From Halobacillus kuroshimensis DSM 18393 (GTDB lineage: Bacteria > Bacillota > Bacilli > Bacillales > Halobacillaceae), in NCBI RefSeq assembly GCF_000425705.1, contig NZ_AUDY01000008.1:124001-188000 (forward strand): DNA of 64,000 nucleotides, given 5' to 3'. Of the stretch, positions 50,933-60,195 are shown piece after piece; the first letter of the stretch is position 1, and each line of letters opens with the position of its first letter. A model generated the notes under the pieces. It saw nothing but the letters and a program-made list of their open reading frames with translations, searched no databases and was not told the DNA's origin. Position numbers and translations under genes: made by a program.

Positions 50933-51253
50933 GTGAAGGGGATCTTTAGAGCATTAGATGGGAATATCGAGCAAGTGGATAAAAGAATGGACAACCTCTT
51001 AACTTTTATCGGGATCTTTGTAGTATTTATCGTTTCTAAAGTGTTTGATACATCACTGATTTTCTTCATGTTCCTTATCATGGGTTTACTCTTCCTAAGG
51101 CTGGTCTGGGATATCATTCATTTAAATTCAAGAGAACAAAAGCGTTACAGGCAGACATTGAGTATCGCTGTGCTGTTCCTGTTTTTGGCCGTTATTTTAT
51201 GGTTTGTTGTAAGGATACTACTGCCTTACCCATTGGGAATTCTTTATTCATGA
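50933..51253 (+). CDS. Membrane protein, 106 aa
   Basis: An amphipathic N-terminus (RALDGNIEQVDKRMDN), then three transmembrane segments (LLTFIGIFVVFIVSKV, IFFMFLIMGLLFLRLV, LSIAVLFLFLAVILWFVV). It begins with GTG at 50933 behind a strong AAAGGGGGG site. Last gene of the small XRE/membrane group. The 50672-50932 stretch before it holds only a weak reading frame. Family not recognised. Confidence 0.65.
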   Translation: MKGIFRALDGNIEQVDKRMDNLLTFIGIFVVFIVSKVFDTSLIFFMFLIMGLLFLRLVWDIIHLNSREQKRYRQTLSIAVLFLFLAVILWFVVRILLPYPLGILYS

Positions 51254-51376
51254 ACAAAAAAGGATGTCAGCTCGATCCGTGTTTAACGACTCTCATTATA
51301 ACGATGACGCTTATTCAATAATTGATGTGATAGAAGAGAGATGTTGTTCCAGATGTTATTATATCCTTCAAATTAG

Positions 51377-51427
51377 ATAAAAACGACAAAGAAGGGCGGC
51401 TGGTTAAGGCTGCCCTTCTTTGTCGTT
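51377..51427 (-). terminator. Terminator overlapping the 3' end of the MscS-like gene
   Basis: A long 19-bp stem (AACGACAAAGAAGGGC arms) with a 7-base loop and a T run on the minus strand. The coding sequence of the channel gene ends inside the stem. Confidence 0.85.
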
Positions 51428-52480
51428 AAATAGTCCAGCTGCGTTCGATTTAATATGTAAATCGCGCTGTGGAAATGGAATTTCAATATTTTCACGGCTG
51501 AACGCTGCATAAATGCTGAAGTTCAGGTCACTTTTGATCGGGATCAAGTCCTCCGGTTTGGATATCCAGACAAACAGCTCAAAGTCCAGGGAGGAATCGC
51601 CGAAGCCTTTAAAGTTTACGAAAGGCTTTGGATCATTGAGAACATACGTATTCGCTTCGTGAGCGTCCGCGGCTACCTGCAGAAGAGCGTTCTTCACGTT
51701 TTCCACATCGGAACCATAAGCGACACCGACCGGAATGGTTAGACGAAGGCGTGGGTCGGAAAAGGAACGGTTGACTACTTTTTCTTCAAGAAAATAAGAG
51801 TTCGGAATGATGATGTGCTCATTTTCTAACGTGCGTACGATCGTCGCCCGCATGCTGATCCGCTGAACATCACCAACCACATCATCAATGAGGACCCGGT
51901 CTCCTACTTTGATCGGCCGTTCGAAAAGAAGAATCAGTCCGGAAATAAAGTTGGAGGCAATGTTCTGCATCCCGAAACCAATCCCGACGCCGAGCACTCC
52001 GGCAAAAACGGCAAGGGCGCTGAGATCAATGCCTACTGTCGTCAAACTGATATAAAACGCGATCACCATGATGACATAATGGATGACACGTTCCATAGTG
52101 AAACGGGTCCCTTTATCCAGTTGATGCCGGTCATAAAAGAACGGAAAGATGTACCTGTTCAAAATCCGGGAAATCCGGAAGGCGAACGTCAGAATGAGAA
52201 GCGCTACGATAATGAGAAAAAGGGTGACATCCACACTTTCTATAGGGATGAGCTCATAGAACAGCCATTTGGAATCGGCAAAATAAAAAATGATAAAGAC
52301 GAGAATCCCATTGTAGGAAAACCAATTGATTAAAGATAGAAAAGCTTTTTCTGCCCGTGGACGACTTGAAAACAGGCGTTTCACAAGTCCTGTTAATATC
52401 CATCGAAGCAGGATAACGGCGGTCAGGAAAAGGATGACGGCTAAGATATCCTCCCACGACCAGCTTCTCCAAGAGTCCAA
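51404..52480 (-). CDS. MscS family mechanosensitive channel
   Basis: 358 residues: about four to five transmembrane helices, the last with the glycine-rich pore pattern LAVFAGVLGVGIGFGMQNIASNFISG, then the beta-domain GLILLFERPIKVGDRVLIDDVVGDVQRISMRATIVRT and a C-terminal alpha-beta domain. It opens on osmotic down-shock to release solutes. It starts with TTG at 52480 behind GAGGTGG. Single gene. Confidence 0.92.
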   Translation of the reverse strand: MDSWRSWSWEDILAVILFLTAVILLRWILTGLVKRLFSSRPRAEKAFLSLINWFSYNGILVFIIFYFADSKWLFYELIPIESVDVTLFLIIVALLILTFAFRISRILNRYIFPFFYDRHQLDKGTRFTMERVIHYVIMVIAFYISLTTVGIDLSALAVFAGVLGVGIGFGMQNIASNFISGLILLFERPIKVGDRVLIDDVVGDVQRISMRATIVRTLENEHIIIPNSYFLEEKVVNRSFSDPRLRLTIPVGVAYGSDVENVKNALLQVAADAHEANTYVLNDPKPFVNFKGFGDSSLDFELFVWISKPEDLIPIKSDLNFSIYAAFSRENIEIPFPQRDLHIKSNAAGLFNDKEGQP

Positions 52481-52642
52481 AAAACCACCTCACTTGTCAC
52501 GTTTGTTTGTTCATCCTACTATGTCTTTTACCCTCCGTCAAAAAAGCTAAGCCCAGGCTTGATTCTTTTCCATAATTCTCTCTAATTTGACACCCGGCCG
52601 CCGATATAAGAGATAGATGAAAAGAAGAGAGGGAAAAGACGA

Positions 52643-55078
52643 GTGGAAATGACAGGTTCCTATAATACATGGTTTGTAATTTTATCGATTGTTGCAGCTG
52701 TGGCCGCATCATTTGCTTCGTTGACGATGGTGGAACGGTTGAAAAAGGCTTCTGGCCTGACGAAGTGGAAATGGATAGCAGCTGGAGCGCTTACGCTGGG
52801 CGGCGGCATCTGGTCGATGCATTTTGTTGCGATGCTCGCCTACGACATGGGCATGCCGGTCCGGTATGATTCATGGCTTCTGACAGTCAGCATCCTTTCC
52901 TCAGCGGGTGCGAGCTTTCTTGCATTTTATTTGATGAGTCGTGGATTGAAAAAACGGATTGACGCAGCTGTCGGTTCGATCGTAATCGGCCTCGGCATCA
53001 TTTCGATGCATTATATCGGCATGGAAGCGATGATTATGGAAGCCGCGATCCGGTATGATGCGCAGCTTGTTGCCGCTTCGGCAGCCATTGCTTTTGCGGC
53101 TTCTTTTACCGCTTTGATTGTATTGAAGAGTTTTATGAATTACCCAAGAAGGATGAAGCGCTTTAAAATAGGGGCCTCCTTGGTGCTCGGGGCCGGGATC
53201 AGCGGAATGCATTATACTGGAATGGCATCAGCAAGCTTTTATCATGTGGAAACGTCCGCTCACACCGATCCTTTTATAGACCCGACGCCGCTCGGGTACA
53301 TCGTGACGTTCGGAGTGTTTGTGTTAATCGGCCTGTTTATTTTAGTGAACCGATACGATACGAAAATGGAAGAGCACAGCGATCATATCCTTTTCATGGA
53401 TACCCTGTACCAGACCATTGTGGAATCGGCGAATGATGCCGTGATCACCATGAACCAGGAAGGGAAGATTCTCGCCTGGAACCAGGCAGCTGTCGATACC
53501 TTCGGGTTCAGCCAGAAGGAAGCGGTCGGCCAGCTGATCAATATTGTCGTTCCGCCTTCGTTTTATGAGGCACACCCTGAAGGGGCGGCTCTGTTTTTGA
53601 AAAAAGGAGCAGCGCGTGTGATTGGACAGACAGTGGAACTCGAGGGAATGCACGCCACAGGAAGGGTATTCCCCTTGGAATTATCCTTATCCTCGACCTC
53701 CAACGACGAGCAGACGTATTATACCGGAATCATCCGTGATATATCGGAGCGTATTCAACAGCAGGAGCGGATCAATGAGCTCGTGTATAAAGATGAACTG
53801 ACCCATCTTCCGAACCGGAGAATGCTGAACGATCACTTGGAGACCGTGCTTATGCAGGCGCATAAAAACAACGAGGAAGCCGGCGTCTTGTTCTTGGATC
53901 TGGATCGATTTAAACAAATCAATGATGTGTATGGACACAAAACAGGGGACGCCTTGCTGAAGCAGGTAACAGAGAGACTGCAGGCAGAGTCAGGAGATCA
54001 CGATTTTGCTGCCAGGCAGAGCGGGGATGAGTTTATTCTGGTTTTGAGAGAGACAAGTTCCTATAAAGCCGGCATGGCTGCCAGTCAGCTGCTTGATGCT
54101 CTGCGGGAGCCTTTTTTCATTGATGAGGTGGAACTGTTCGTGACGCCGTCGATCGGAATCAGTCTTTATCCGCAGGACGGCCTGGAAGCGGATGACCTTA
54201 TTAAATTTGCAGATACAGCGATGTATCAGGCGAAACAAGAGGGCGGCAACCAGTATCAATTCTTTACGATGGAGATTAATGAAGTGATTTCCAGGAAAAT
54301 GATGCTGGAAACCGGTCTGAGAAAAGCGGCCGGACGCGGAGAAATCGAGATTTACTATCAACCTCAGGTCGTTATTGGTACGGGGGATGTGAAAAGTTTC
54401 GAAGCGCTCGTTCGTTGGAATCACCGTGAACTGGGACTTGTCTCTCCGCTGGATTTCATTCCACTTGCTGAGGAGACAAAGCTGATCATTCCACTAGGGA
54501 AATGGATCCTCAAAAAAGCCTGTACTCAGTTCAAAACATGGCTTGATGAAGGTCATGAGCTTTTTCATATCTCTGTCAACATTTCAGCCGTCCAGTTCAA
54601 CGATCCGGGATTTGTGGATTCCGTTAAGCAGATACTGGACGAAACCGGTCTGGATCCGAAGTACCTTGATCTCGAGTTGACGGAGAGTGTCGTACAAAAT
54701 CCACAAACAGCGATTCCTTTTATGCATGAGCTGAAAGCGATGGGAATTAAAATTTCCCTCGATGATTTCGGGACCGGATATTCCTCCTTGAATTATTTGA
54801 AGGACTTCCCGCTTGATACCCTTAAAATTGATAAATCGTTCATCCAGACAATCCACAAAAGTTCCAAAGACAGGGCTGTTGTAGATACGATCATCCATAT
54901 GGCTCTCAATTTGAACTTGAACGTCATCGCAGAAGGTGTAGAAACGCCGTCCCAGCTGGATTACTTGATTTCAAGGAAATGCCACCAGTACCAGGGGTAT
55001 CTGTGCAGTGCCCCGGTGCCTCACGATCAAATCACCACCCGTTTTTTCCAGCCGGTTAAAGGAGCACCTCTGACATAA
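52643..55078 (+). CDS. MHYT-PAS-GGDEF-EAL protein, probable c-di-GMP phosphodiesterase
   Basis: 811 residues. The N-terminal sensor has seven membrane helices with three MHYT-type motifs (SMHFVAM, SMHYIGMEA, GMHYTGMAS), which may bind copper and sense O2, CO or NO. A PAS domain follows (ESANDAVITMNQEGKILAWN), then GGDEF with the degenerate SGDEF (residues 460-464) and an EAL domain with EALVRW from residue 587 and LDDFGTGYSSL. The EAL motifs look complete, so hydrolysis of c-di-GMP is likely, with the GGDEF part perhaps only binding GTP. Start GTG 52643; ATG 52649 is an alternative. Confidence 0.9.
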   Translation: MEMTGSYNTWFVILSIVAAVAASFASLTMVERLKKASGLTKWKWIAAGALTLGGGIWSMHFVAMLAYDMGMPVRYDSWLLTVSILSSAGASFLAFYLMSRGLKKRIDAAVGSIVIGLGIISMHYIGMEAMIMEAAIRYDAQLVAASAAIAFAASFTALIVLKSFMNYPRRMKRFKIGASLVLGAGISGMHYTGMASASFYHVETSAHTDPFIDPTPLGYIVTFGVFVLIGLFILVNRYDTKMEEHSDHILFMDTLYQTIVESANDAVITMNQEGKILAWNQAAVDTFGFSQKEAVGQLINIVVPPSFYEAHPEGAALFLKKGAARVIGQTVELEGMHATGRVFPLELSLSSTSNDEQTYYTGIIRDISERIQQQERINELVYKDELTHLPNRRMLNDHLETVLMQAHKNNEEAGVLFLDLDRFKQINDVYGHKTGDALLKQVTERLQAESGDHDFAARQSGDEFILVLRETSSYKAGMAASQLLDALREPFFIDEVELFVTPSIGISLYPQDGLEADDLIKFADTAMYQAKQEGGNQYQFFTMEINEVISRKMMLETGLRKAAGRGEIEIYYQPQVVIGTGDVKSFEALVRWNHRELGLVSPLDFIPLAEETKLIIPLGKWILKKACTQFKTWLDEGHELFHISVNISAVQFNDPGFVDSVKQILDETGLDPKYLDLELTESVVQNPQTAIPFMHELKAMGIKISLDDFGTGYSSLNYLKDFPLDTLKIDKSFIQTIHKSSKDRAVVDTIIHMALNLNLNVIAEGVETPSQLDYLISRKCHQYQGYLCSAPVPHDQITTRFFQPVKGAPLT

Positions 55079-55109
55079 AAAAGGCTGTCGGGATCATTCC
55101 CGACAGCCT
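55076..55109 (-). terminator. Terminator of the DJ-1 family gene
   Basis: Perfect 12-bp stem AGGCTGTCGGGA/TCCCGACAGCCT with loop TCAT; the T run is on the minus strand only. Confidence 0.8.
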
Positions 55110-55111
55110 GG

Positions 55112-55145
55112 AACTCTCTTTCCTTTTGGAAAGGGAGTTTTTAGT
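55112..55145 (+). terminator. Terminator of the MHYT-EAL gene
   Basis: A second hairpin beside the first: AACTCTCTTTCC/GGAAAGGGAGTT (one mismatch) with loop TTTT and a T run on the plus strand. Confidence 0.7.
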
Positions 55146-55806
55146 TTTCTTTTAAAGCTTCAACCATTTTCTCTGCAGCTTTTTCACTGGACATCGGGTT
55201 CTGGCCGGTTACCAGATTACCGTCGCGGACCGCGTAGGCGCTCCAGTCATCCCCTTTGGAAAATTCGCCGCCTTTGTTGCGCAGTTCTGTTTCCAGCATG
55301 AATGGCATATGCACATCCAGACCCATGCCGATTTCCTCGGAGTCTGTGAATCCGGTCACTTTTTTGCCGCTGACAATCGGTGTGCCGTTTTCATAGGTCG
55401 CATGTACAAGACCACTAGGACCGTGGCAGACAGAGCCGATAACGTTGTTCTGTTCCGCATGCTGCTGCAGGACATACTGAAGTGTTTCGTTTTCCGGGAA
55501 GTCGAACATTGTCCCGTGTCCGCCTGGAAGGAAAATACCGTCAAATCCGTTGGCATCTTCTTTGGAAAGCTTCGCTGTATCCTTCAGCTGTGCTTGAGCT
55601 TCCGCCCATTCTTTCACTTCTTCTTCAGGAATACTGTTGGGGTCGAGGGGAACTTCGCCGCCCTGGATGCTTGTTACTTTTACCTCATAGCCCTGCTCTT
55701 TGAAGGCATTATAAGGAACAGCATACTCCTCAAGCCACAGGCCTGTTTTATGATCATCTGTGATTTTAGTGTGATTGGTTACGACCATTAGAACTTTTTT
55801 GCTCAT
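55141..55806 (-). CDS. Type 1 glutamine amidotransferase-like DJ-1/PfpI family protein (Hsp31-like)
   Basis: 221 residues with the nucleophile elbow GSVCHGPSGLV and the start KKVLMVVTNH. The inserted region with KTGLWLEEYAVPYNAF near the N-terminus and FDGIFLPGGHGTMFDF matches the HchA/Hsp31-related group, which acts as glyoxalase III or a protein-repair enzyme. Start at the ATG 55806 behind TAGGAGG; the longer frame to 55893 lies in the promoter region. Confidence 0.88.
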   Translation of the reverse strand: MSKKVLMVVTNHTKITDDHKTGLWLEEYAVPYNAFKEQGYEVKVTSIQGGEVPLDPNSIPEEEVKEWAEAQAQLKDTAKLSKEDANGFDGIFLPGGHGTMFDFPENETLQYVLQQHAEQNNVIGSVCHGPSGLVHATYENGTPIVSGKKVTGFTDSEEIGMGLDVHMPFMLETELRNKGGEFSKGDDWSAYAVRDGNLVTGQNPMSSEKAAEKMVEALKEN

Positions 55807-55951
55807 GATGGTACCTCCTAAATAAGTGATGTTACACGATAAGTTATACACGATGAAGGACAGGAACGAAAATAGTTTGCTCAAACGGGACACATTTACT
55901 CATCTGCTATACTTGAATATGGATATTAAGGAAAATAAAGGGGGATGTCAA

Positions 55952-56464
55952 GTGAGGAAGGTGGAGGTTGTCTCCTACGATTCAAACTGGTCTTTTTTAT
56001 TTGAACAGGAAAAGCAGCTGATGGAAAAAATTTTCAGTCCAACACTGGTTGAGGTTCATCATATCGGCAGTACTGCTGTTCCTGGACTTGCGGCCAAGCC
56101 GGTGATTGATTTACTTCCTGTCGTCAGTGATTTGATAGCGGTCGATGAAGCTGTCGCTGCAATGGAGGAGGCAGGATATGAAGCGAAAGGTGAGAACGGA
56201 TTGCCCGGCCGTCGTTTTTTTCAAAAAGGAGGACAGGATAGAACCCATCATGTGCACATATTTGAAGTGGGAAGTCCTGAAATAGAGCGTCATCTCGTAT
56301 TCCGTGATTATCTTCGGACGCATGAAGCGGAGCGGAACGCTTATGGCCGGTTGAAAAAGCAGCTGGCGCAGGCACACCGTTTTAATATCGACGCGTACAT
56401 CGAGGGAAAAGGTGGGTTTGTCCAACAACTTCAACAAGCGGCATGGGACTGGTCACGCAGCTGA
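55952..56464 (+). CDS. GrpB family (UPF0157) protein
   Basis: 170 residues of the nucleotidyltransferase-like GrpB/UPF0157 group: VEVVSYDSNWSFLFEQEKQ, then VEVHHIGSTAVPGLAAKPVIDLLPVV with the H-x-G-S-T-x-V-P signature, and YLRTHEAERNAYGRLKKQLA. Biochemical role unsettled. I start at GTG 55952 behind GGGGGATG; the upstream reading to 55826 has no ribosome site. Confidence 0.88.
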   Translation: MRKVEVVSYDSNWSFLFEQEKQLMEKIFSPTLVEVHHIGSTAVPGLAAKPVIDLLPVVSDLIAVDEAVAAMEEAGYEAKGENGLPGRRFFQKGGQDRTHHVHIFEVGSPEIERHLVFRDYLRTHEAERNAYGRLKKQLAQAHRFNIDAYIEGKGGFVQQLQQAAWDWSRS

Positions 56465-56606
56465 GAGGATATATAGGTTGAAACTCTATCCAAAGAACTG
56501 CTTCCTTGGGGCTGTTTTATGGAAATTATCTGTTAATTATTATAATATTCTGTAATATTTGGTAAGGTGTAGAAGATCCTATATTCGAGGAGGAAGACGT
56601 ATACAT

Positions 56607-58082
56607 ATGCGGAAATTATCCAATGCTGCAGTCCTGACGTTGACGAGTCTTGTTTTGTTTTTTCCTTTTCAGCCTGTCCAGACAGAAGTGACAGCTTCTC
56701 TGGAACATGAAGAATTGGTTGATCAACTCAACCTTCTATTAAGTGATGAGAAGCTGGACGGAGCGCTGAGCGGTGTGAGTGTCCGCTCAGCCGACACGGG
56801 GGAGGTCTTATATGAACATGATGCCCATGACCGGTTGAAGCCGGCCTCCAACATGAAACTGCTGACGGGAGCGGCTGCCATGGACACGCTGGGACCTGAG
56901 TACACGTTTGATACGCAAGTGTTTTCAGAAGGAAAAGTAAAGGGCGGTAAACTCCATGGCAACCTTTACTTAAAAGGGAAGGGAGATCCGACGCTTTTGT
57001 ACGAGGATTTTCAGGGACTTGCCCAACAGGTGAAGGACCAAGGGGTCAGTTCAGTCAAAGGAAACCTGATTGCAGATGACACATGGTACGATGATATCCG
57101 TTTGTCTGAGGATATTTCCTGGAATGATGAAACGCGTTATTACGCCTCTCAGATATCCGCCCTGACGGCTTCCCCAAACAAAGATTATGATGCAGGAACG
57201 GTGATCGTCGCTGCCTACCCAGCGGCGGAGGAAGGGGAAGAGGCCGTTGTCGAAGTGACACCGGAAACAGACCACGTGACGATTATCAATCAAACGAAGA
57301 CGGTTGCTGAAGATGGAGAGAAAGATGTCACGATTGAACGGAAACACGGCACAAACGAAATTATTGTGGAAGGGACTATTCCACTTGAAAGCAGCCGGTC
57401 CCGCTCCTGGGTGGCGGTTGATGAGCCGTCTGGACTTGCGCTTGACCTTTTCCAAAGAGCGTTGGAGGAAGCCGGCATAAAGGTAAAAGGAAAGATGACG
57501 TACGCACAAACGCCGGAGAAATCCGACCTTGTTGCATCTCATACATCGATGGCGCTTGAGGATTTGTTCATCCCGTTCATGAAGCTGAGTAATAACGGAC
57601 ACGCTGAGGTGTTAATCAAGGAAATGGGGCGGACCGTTTACGATGAGGGCAGCTGGGATAAAGGGTTGGATGTCGTAGAAGAGTATGTGCAGACGATTGA
57701 TGTGGATGCAGATACGATGCGTCTGCGCGATGGGTCCGGCATGTCGCATGTCAATATGGTTCCGGCCGATGAAATCTCAGAACTCTTATATAAAGTTCGC
57801 CAGGAACCGTGGTATGACGCGTTCTACACATCCCTTCCCGTGGCAGGAAAGGAAGAACGTTTTGTTGGTGGTACATTGAGGAACCGGATGCAGGACACAG
57901 CAGCTGAAGGGAATATACATGCCAAGACAGGGTCATTGACTGGTGTGACCTCGCTTTCCGGCTATGTTACAGCGAAAAGCGGAGACGAGTTGATTTTCTC
58001 CATCCTTTTGAATAACTATTTAGGCTCAGTTCAGGAGATTGAGGATGAGCTGGCAGTAACTCTTGCTGAATATGAGGGATAA
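56607..58082 (+). CDS. dacB: D-alanyl-D-alanine carboxypeptidase/endopeptidase (S13, PBP4/DacB type)
   Basis: 491 residues with an N-terminal signal peptide (KLSNAAVLTLTSLVLFFPF). All three penicillin-binding motifs are present: Ser81-x-x-Lys84 in KPASNMKLL, SNN from Ser328 in KLSNNGHAEV and KTG from Lys440 in HAKTGSLTG. The long insert between the first and second motifs is typical of class C PBP4. It trims or cleaves peptidoglycan stem peptides outside the membrane. Start at the ATG 56607, where the site GAGGAGG is about 13 bases upstream. The gene symbol follows the family name and is not proven. Confidence 0.88.
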   Translation: MRKLSNAAVLTLTSLVLFFPFQPVQTEVTASLEHEELVDQLNLLLSDEKLDGALSGVSVRSADTGEVLYEHDAHDRLKPASNMKLLTGAAAMDTLGPEYTFDTQVFSEGKVKGGKLHGNLYLKGKGDPTLLYEDFQGLAQQVKDQGVSSVKGNLIADDTWYDDIRLSEDISWNDETRYYASQISALTASPNKDYDAGTVIVAAYPAAEEGEEAVVEVTPETDHVTIINQTKTVAEDGEKDVTIERKHGTNEIIVEGTIPLESSRSRSWVAVDEPSGLALDLFQRALEEAGIKVKGKMTYAQTPEKSDLVASHTSMALEDLFIPFMKLSNNGHAEVLIKEMGRTVYDEGSWDKGLDVVEEYVQTIDVDADTMRLRDGSGMSHVNMVPADEISELLYKVRQEPWYDAFYTSLPVAGKEERFVGGTLRNRMQDTAAEGNIHAKTGSLTGVTSLSGYVTAKSGDELIFSILLNNYLGSVQEIEDELAVTLAEYEG

Positions 58083-58088
58083 GATACT

Positions 58089-58125
58089 AAAAAGGTGGTC
58101 GGGAAAGTTTCCGACCGCCTTTTTG
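58089..58125 (+). terminator. Rho-independent terminator
   Basis: Stem AAAAGGTGGTCGGGAAA paired to TTTCCGACCGCCTTTTT with minimal loop; strong T run. Confidence 0.88.
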
Positions 58126-58265
58126 ATTGTTGTGGCAGACAGAAAATGATGGCAACGGATGTCTTTTCTCCATCGAAAGACGTAGAAAACATCGGTCTGT
58201 CCCCTGATGTGATTTCTTTCCCCTCTCTTTACCATTAAGGTATCGCTGTGAAGGAGGAATAAGAA

Positions 58266-58955
58266 ATGCTTATTGAAAAAGTCATGCTGGATACACGGCC
58301 GCTCAAGGATATGAAACATTTTTACGAAGAGGTCCTCGGTTTTAAGGAGAGAGAATCGGGAGAAAATCAACTGACCATTGAAGCTGGGAGAAGCACCATC
58401 ACTTTTCAAAAAGTAGAGGAGGGAAATCCTTTTTACCATTTCGCCTTTGATATCCCGGCAGACCAGTTTCAGGTGGCGAAAGAGTGGGTGAAGGCACGTA
58501 CCCCGCTCCTAAAAGAAGAGGATCAGGATGAGGTGGCCTTCGAGCATCTTCAGGCCCGCGCCTTTTACTTTCAAGATCCCGCCGGTAATATTGTCGAGTG
58601 TATCGCAAGGCGTACGGCTCCACAGAGTGATGGACAGCCGTTCTCCATAGAGAGCCTGCAGAAGGTCAGTGAAATGAGCTTTGTAGCGGTGGACGCCGGG
58701 CAGGGGGGTGAAGTTCTTGAACGGTTGAATCTCATCGAAAGAGAAAAGCGCCCAATCCGGCCGCACGTCCTGAATTTTATGGGGGAAAAGGAAGACGAAA
58801 GCTTTCTTTTGCTCCTCGAACCGGGTAGAAAGTGGCTGTTTTCTGATCAGATGGCGGAGGTTTATCCTGTAACGGCTGTCCTAAAGGGGAGAGGGACCGC
58901 GTACGTGGGTGAGGGCGGTCTCGTTTCTGTCGAGGAGTGGGAGGGGGGTGTGTAA
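58266..58955 (+). CDS. VOC family protein with two domain halves
   Basis: 229 residues. The first half has the VOC pattern DTRPLKDMKHFYEEVLGFKERE, YHFAFDIPADQF and YFQDPAGNIVECIARR. The second half (from about residue 140) resembles a second VOC-like module without an obvious complete metal site. Function unknown. ATG with AAGGAGGAATAAGAA site. The next gene starts right after its stop, so both form an operon. Confidence 0.75.
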   Translation: MLIEKVMLDTRPLKDMKHFYEEVLGFKERESGENQLTIEAGRSTITFQKVEEGNPFYHFAFDIPADQFQVAKEWVKARTPLLKEEDQDEVAFEHLQARAFYFQDPAGNIVECIARRTAPQSDGQPFSIESLQKVSEMSFVAVDAGQGGEVLERLNLIEREKRPIRPHVLNFMGEKEDESFLLLLEPGRKWLFSDQMAEVYPVTAVLKGRGTAYVGEGGLVSVEEWEGGV

Positions 58956-59228
58956 ATGGAAAAGATGCTGGGTTTGTGGCTGGATGAAAAGGGCAGGTAC
59001 GGGATTGCTAAAATGACTCATCCGGTCTTCGGTGTTTCCTATCATCCGCTCCGCTTTGCAGGTCATGGAACGTATACCATTATCAATCAGCTGTGGTATA
59101 CGACGTATAACGGAGCAAGGCAGTATTTCCGTCAATTCACAAACAATGATTTTGCATCAGGACGGATGAGGAAAGCAGGTCATGGGAATGTGCAGGTGAA
59201 TAATGAAAGCATCCGATTTCCTGCCTGA
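58956..59228 (+). CDS. Hypothetical protein coupled to the VOC gene, 90 aa
   Basis: A soluble, basic and aromatic-rich protein (HPVFGVSYHPLRFAGHGTYT, then INQLWYTTYNGARQYFRQF). No known motif seen. The ATG follows the upstream stop codon immediately, and the ribosome site GGAGGGGG lies within the VOC gene, so translation is coupled. Family not recognised. Confidence 0.6.
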   Translation: MEKMLGLWLDEKGRYGIAKMTHPVFGVSYHPLRFAGHGTYTIINQLWYTTYNGARQYFRQFTNNDFASGRMRKAGHGNVQVNNESIRFPA

Positions 59229-59297
59229 TTTTTGAAACGTTTCTCCTTGTTGACCGTACTAAAGGTGAACGTCCCAGCAGAGAAAGGGAGGAATGAC

Positions 59298-59831
59298 TTG
59301 TTTACAGGGGAACGCATACGTCTGCGAAAAGTAGAGGGAAAAGACGCAGCCATCTACCATCAATGGAGAAATGATACGGAAGTAATGAAGACGACCCAGC
59401 CCCACCTCGATGTCCACACCTATGAAAGCACCGAACAATTCATCAAGATGATCACCACCTCAGACACATCGAAAAGTTACATGATTGAAGAAATTGAAAC
59501 ATCAGAGATCGTTGGGATCACTTCCATGATCGGGATGGATTACAAAAACAGGCATGCGGAAGTGATCCTTGATATCGGCGAGAAGGAGAAGTGGGGAAAA
59601 GGGTACGGCCGTGAAGCGCTTGAACGGCTTTTGGATTACAGCTTTCTGGAATTGAACCTCCACAAAGTGTCGCTCAAAGTCTATGCGTTTAATGAACGCG
59701 CCGTCCGATTGTATGAGCATACAGGTTTTACAACAGAGGGACGTCTGAAGGAGGAGCTTTTCCGAAACGGTTCATGGCACGACCTGCTTGTCATGGCCCT
59801 TTTTCAAACCGATTATCTAAAAAGGAGTTGA
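59298..59831 (+). CDS. GNAT family N-acetyltransferase (RimJ/RimL type)
   Basis: 177 residues: LFTGERIRLRKVEGKDAAIYHQW, acetyl-CoA motif DIGEKEKWGKGYGREALERLLDY, then KVSLKVYAFNERAVRLYEHTGF. It probably acetylates a protein N-terminus or small amine. I use TTG 59298 behind GGGAGG; the frame open from 59232 adds residues without a family match. It overlaps nothing, and the next gene begins six bases after. Confidence 0.85.
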   Translation: MFTGERIRLRKVEGKDAAIYHQWRNDTEVMKTTQPHLDVHTYESTEQFIKMITTSDTSKSYMIEEIETSEIVGITSMIGMDYKNRHAEVILDIGEKEKWGKGYGREALERLLDYSFLELNLHKVSLKVYAFNERAVRLYEHTGFTTEGRLKEELFRNGSWHDLLVMALFQTDYLKRS

Positions 59832-59836
59832 ACCCG

Positions 59837-60184
59837 GTGCCGAAACCATGGATTCATCTGGAAGGATTACTCGTCCTCATTTTGTCGTCTTATTTTTACA
59901 CAACGACCGGCTATTCGCTCTGGTTGTTTCTTCTTCTCCTTCTTGCACCTGATGTATTCATGCTCGGCTATATCATAAATACGAAGGCGGGAGCCGTCCT
60001 ATACAATATCGGCCACACCTATGTAGTGCCGGGACTTTTTCTCCTCTCCGGTCTATATTACCAGTGGGGGCTTGTAACCGCGTTGGCGCTTATCTGGACG
60101 GCTCATATCGGGATGGATCGGACCATCGGCTACGGTTTAAAGTATGGCACAGATTTCAAACATACCCACCAGCAGAGAATATAG
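59837..60184 (+). CDS. DUF4260 membrane protein
   Basis: 115 residues: PWIHLEGLLVLILSSYFY, three to four hydrophobic segments, and the conserved end HIGMDRTIGYGLKYGTDFKHTH, which marks DUF4260. Function unknown. It starts with GTG 59837 behind AAAAGGAG. Confidence 0.85.
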   Translation: MPKPWIHLEGLLVLILSSYFYTTTGYSLWLFLLLLLAPDVFMLGYIINTKAGAVLYNIGHTYVVPGLFLLSGLYYQWGLVTALALIWTAHIGMDRTIGYGLKYGTDFKHTHQQRI

Positions 60185-60195
60185 GAGGAGAATCG

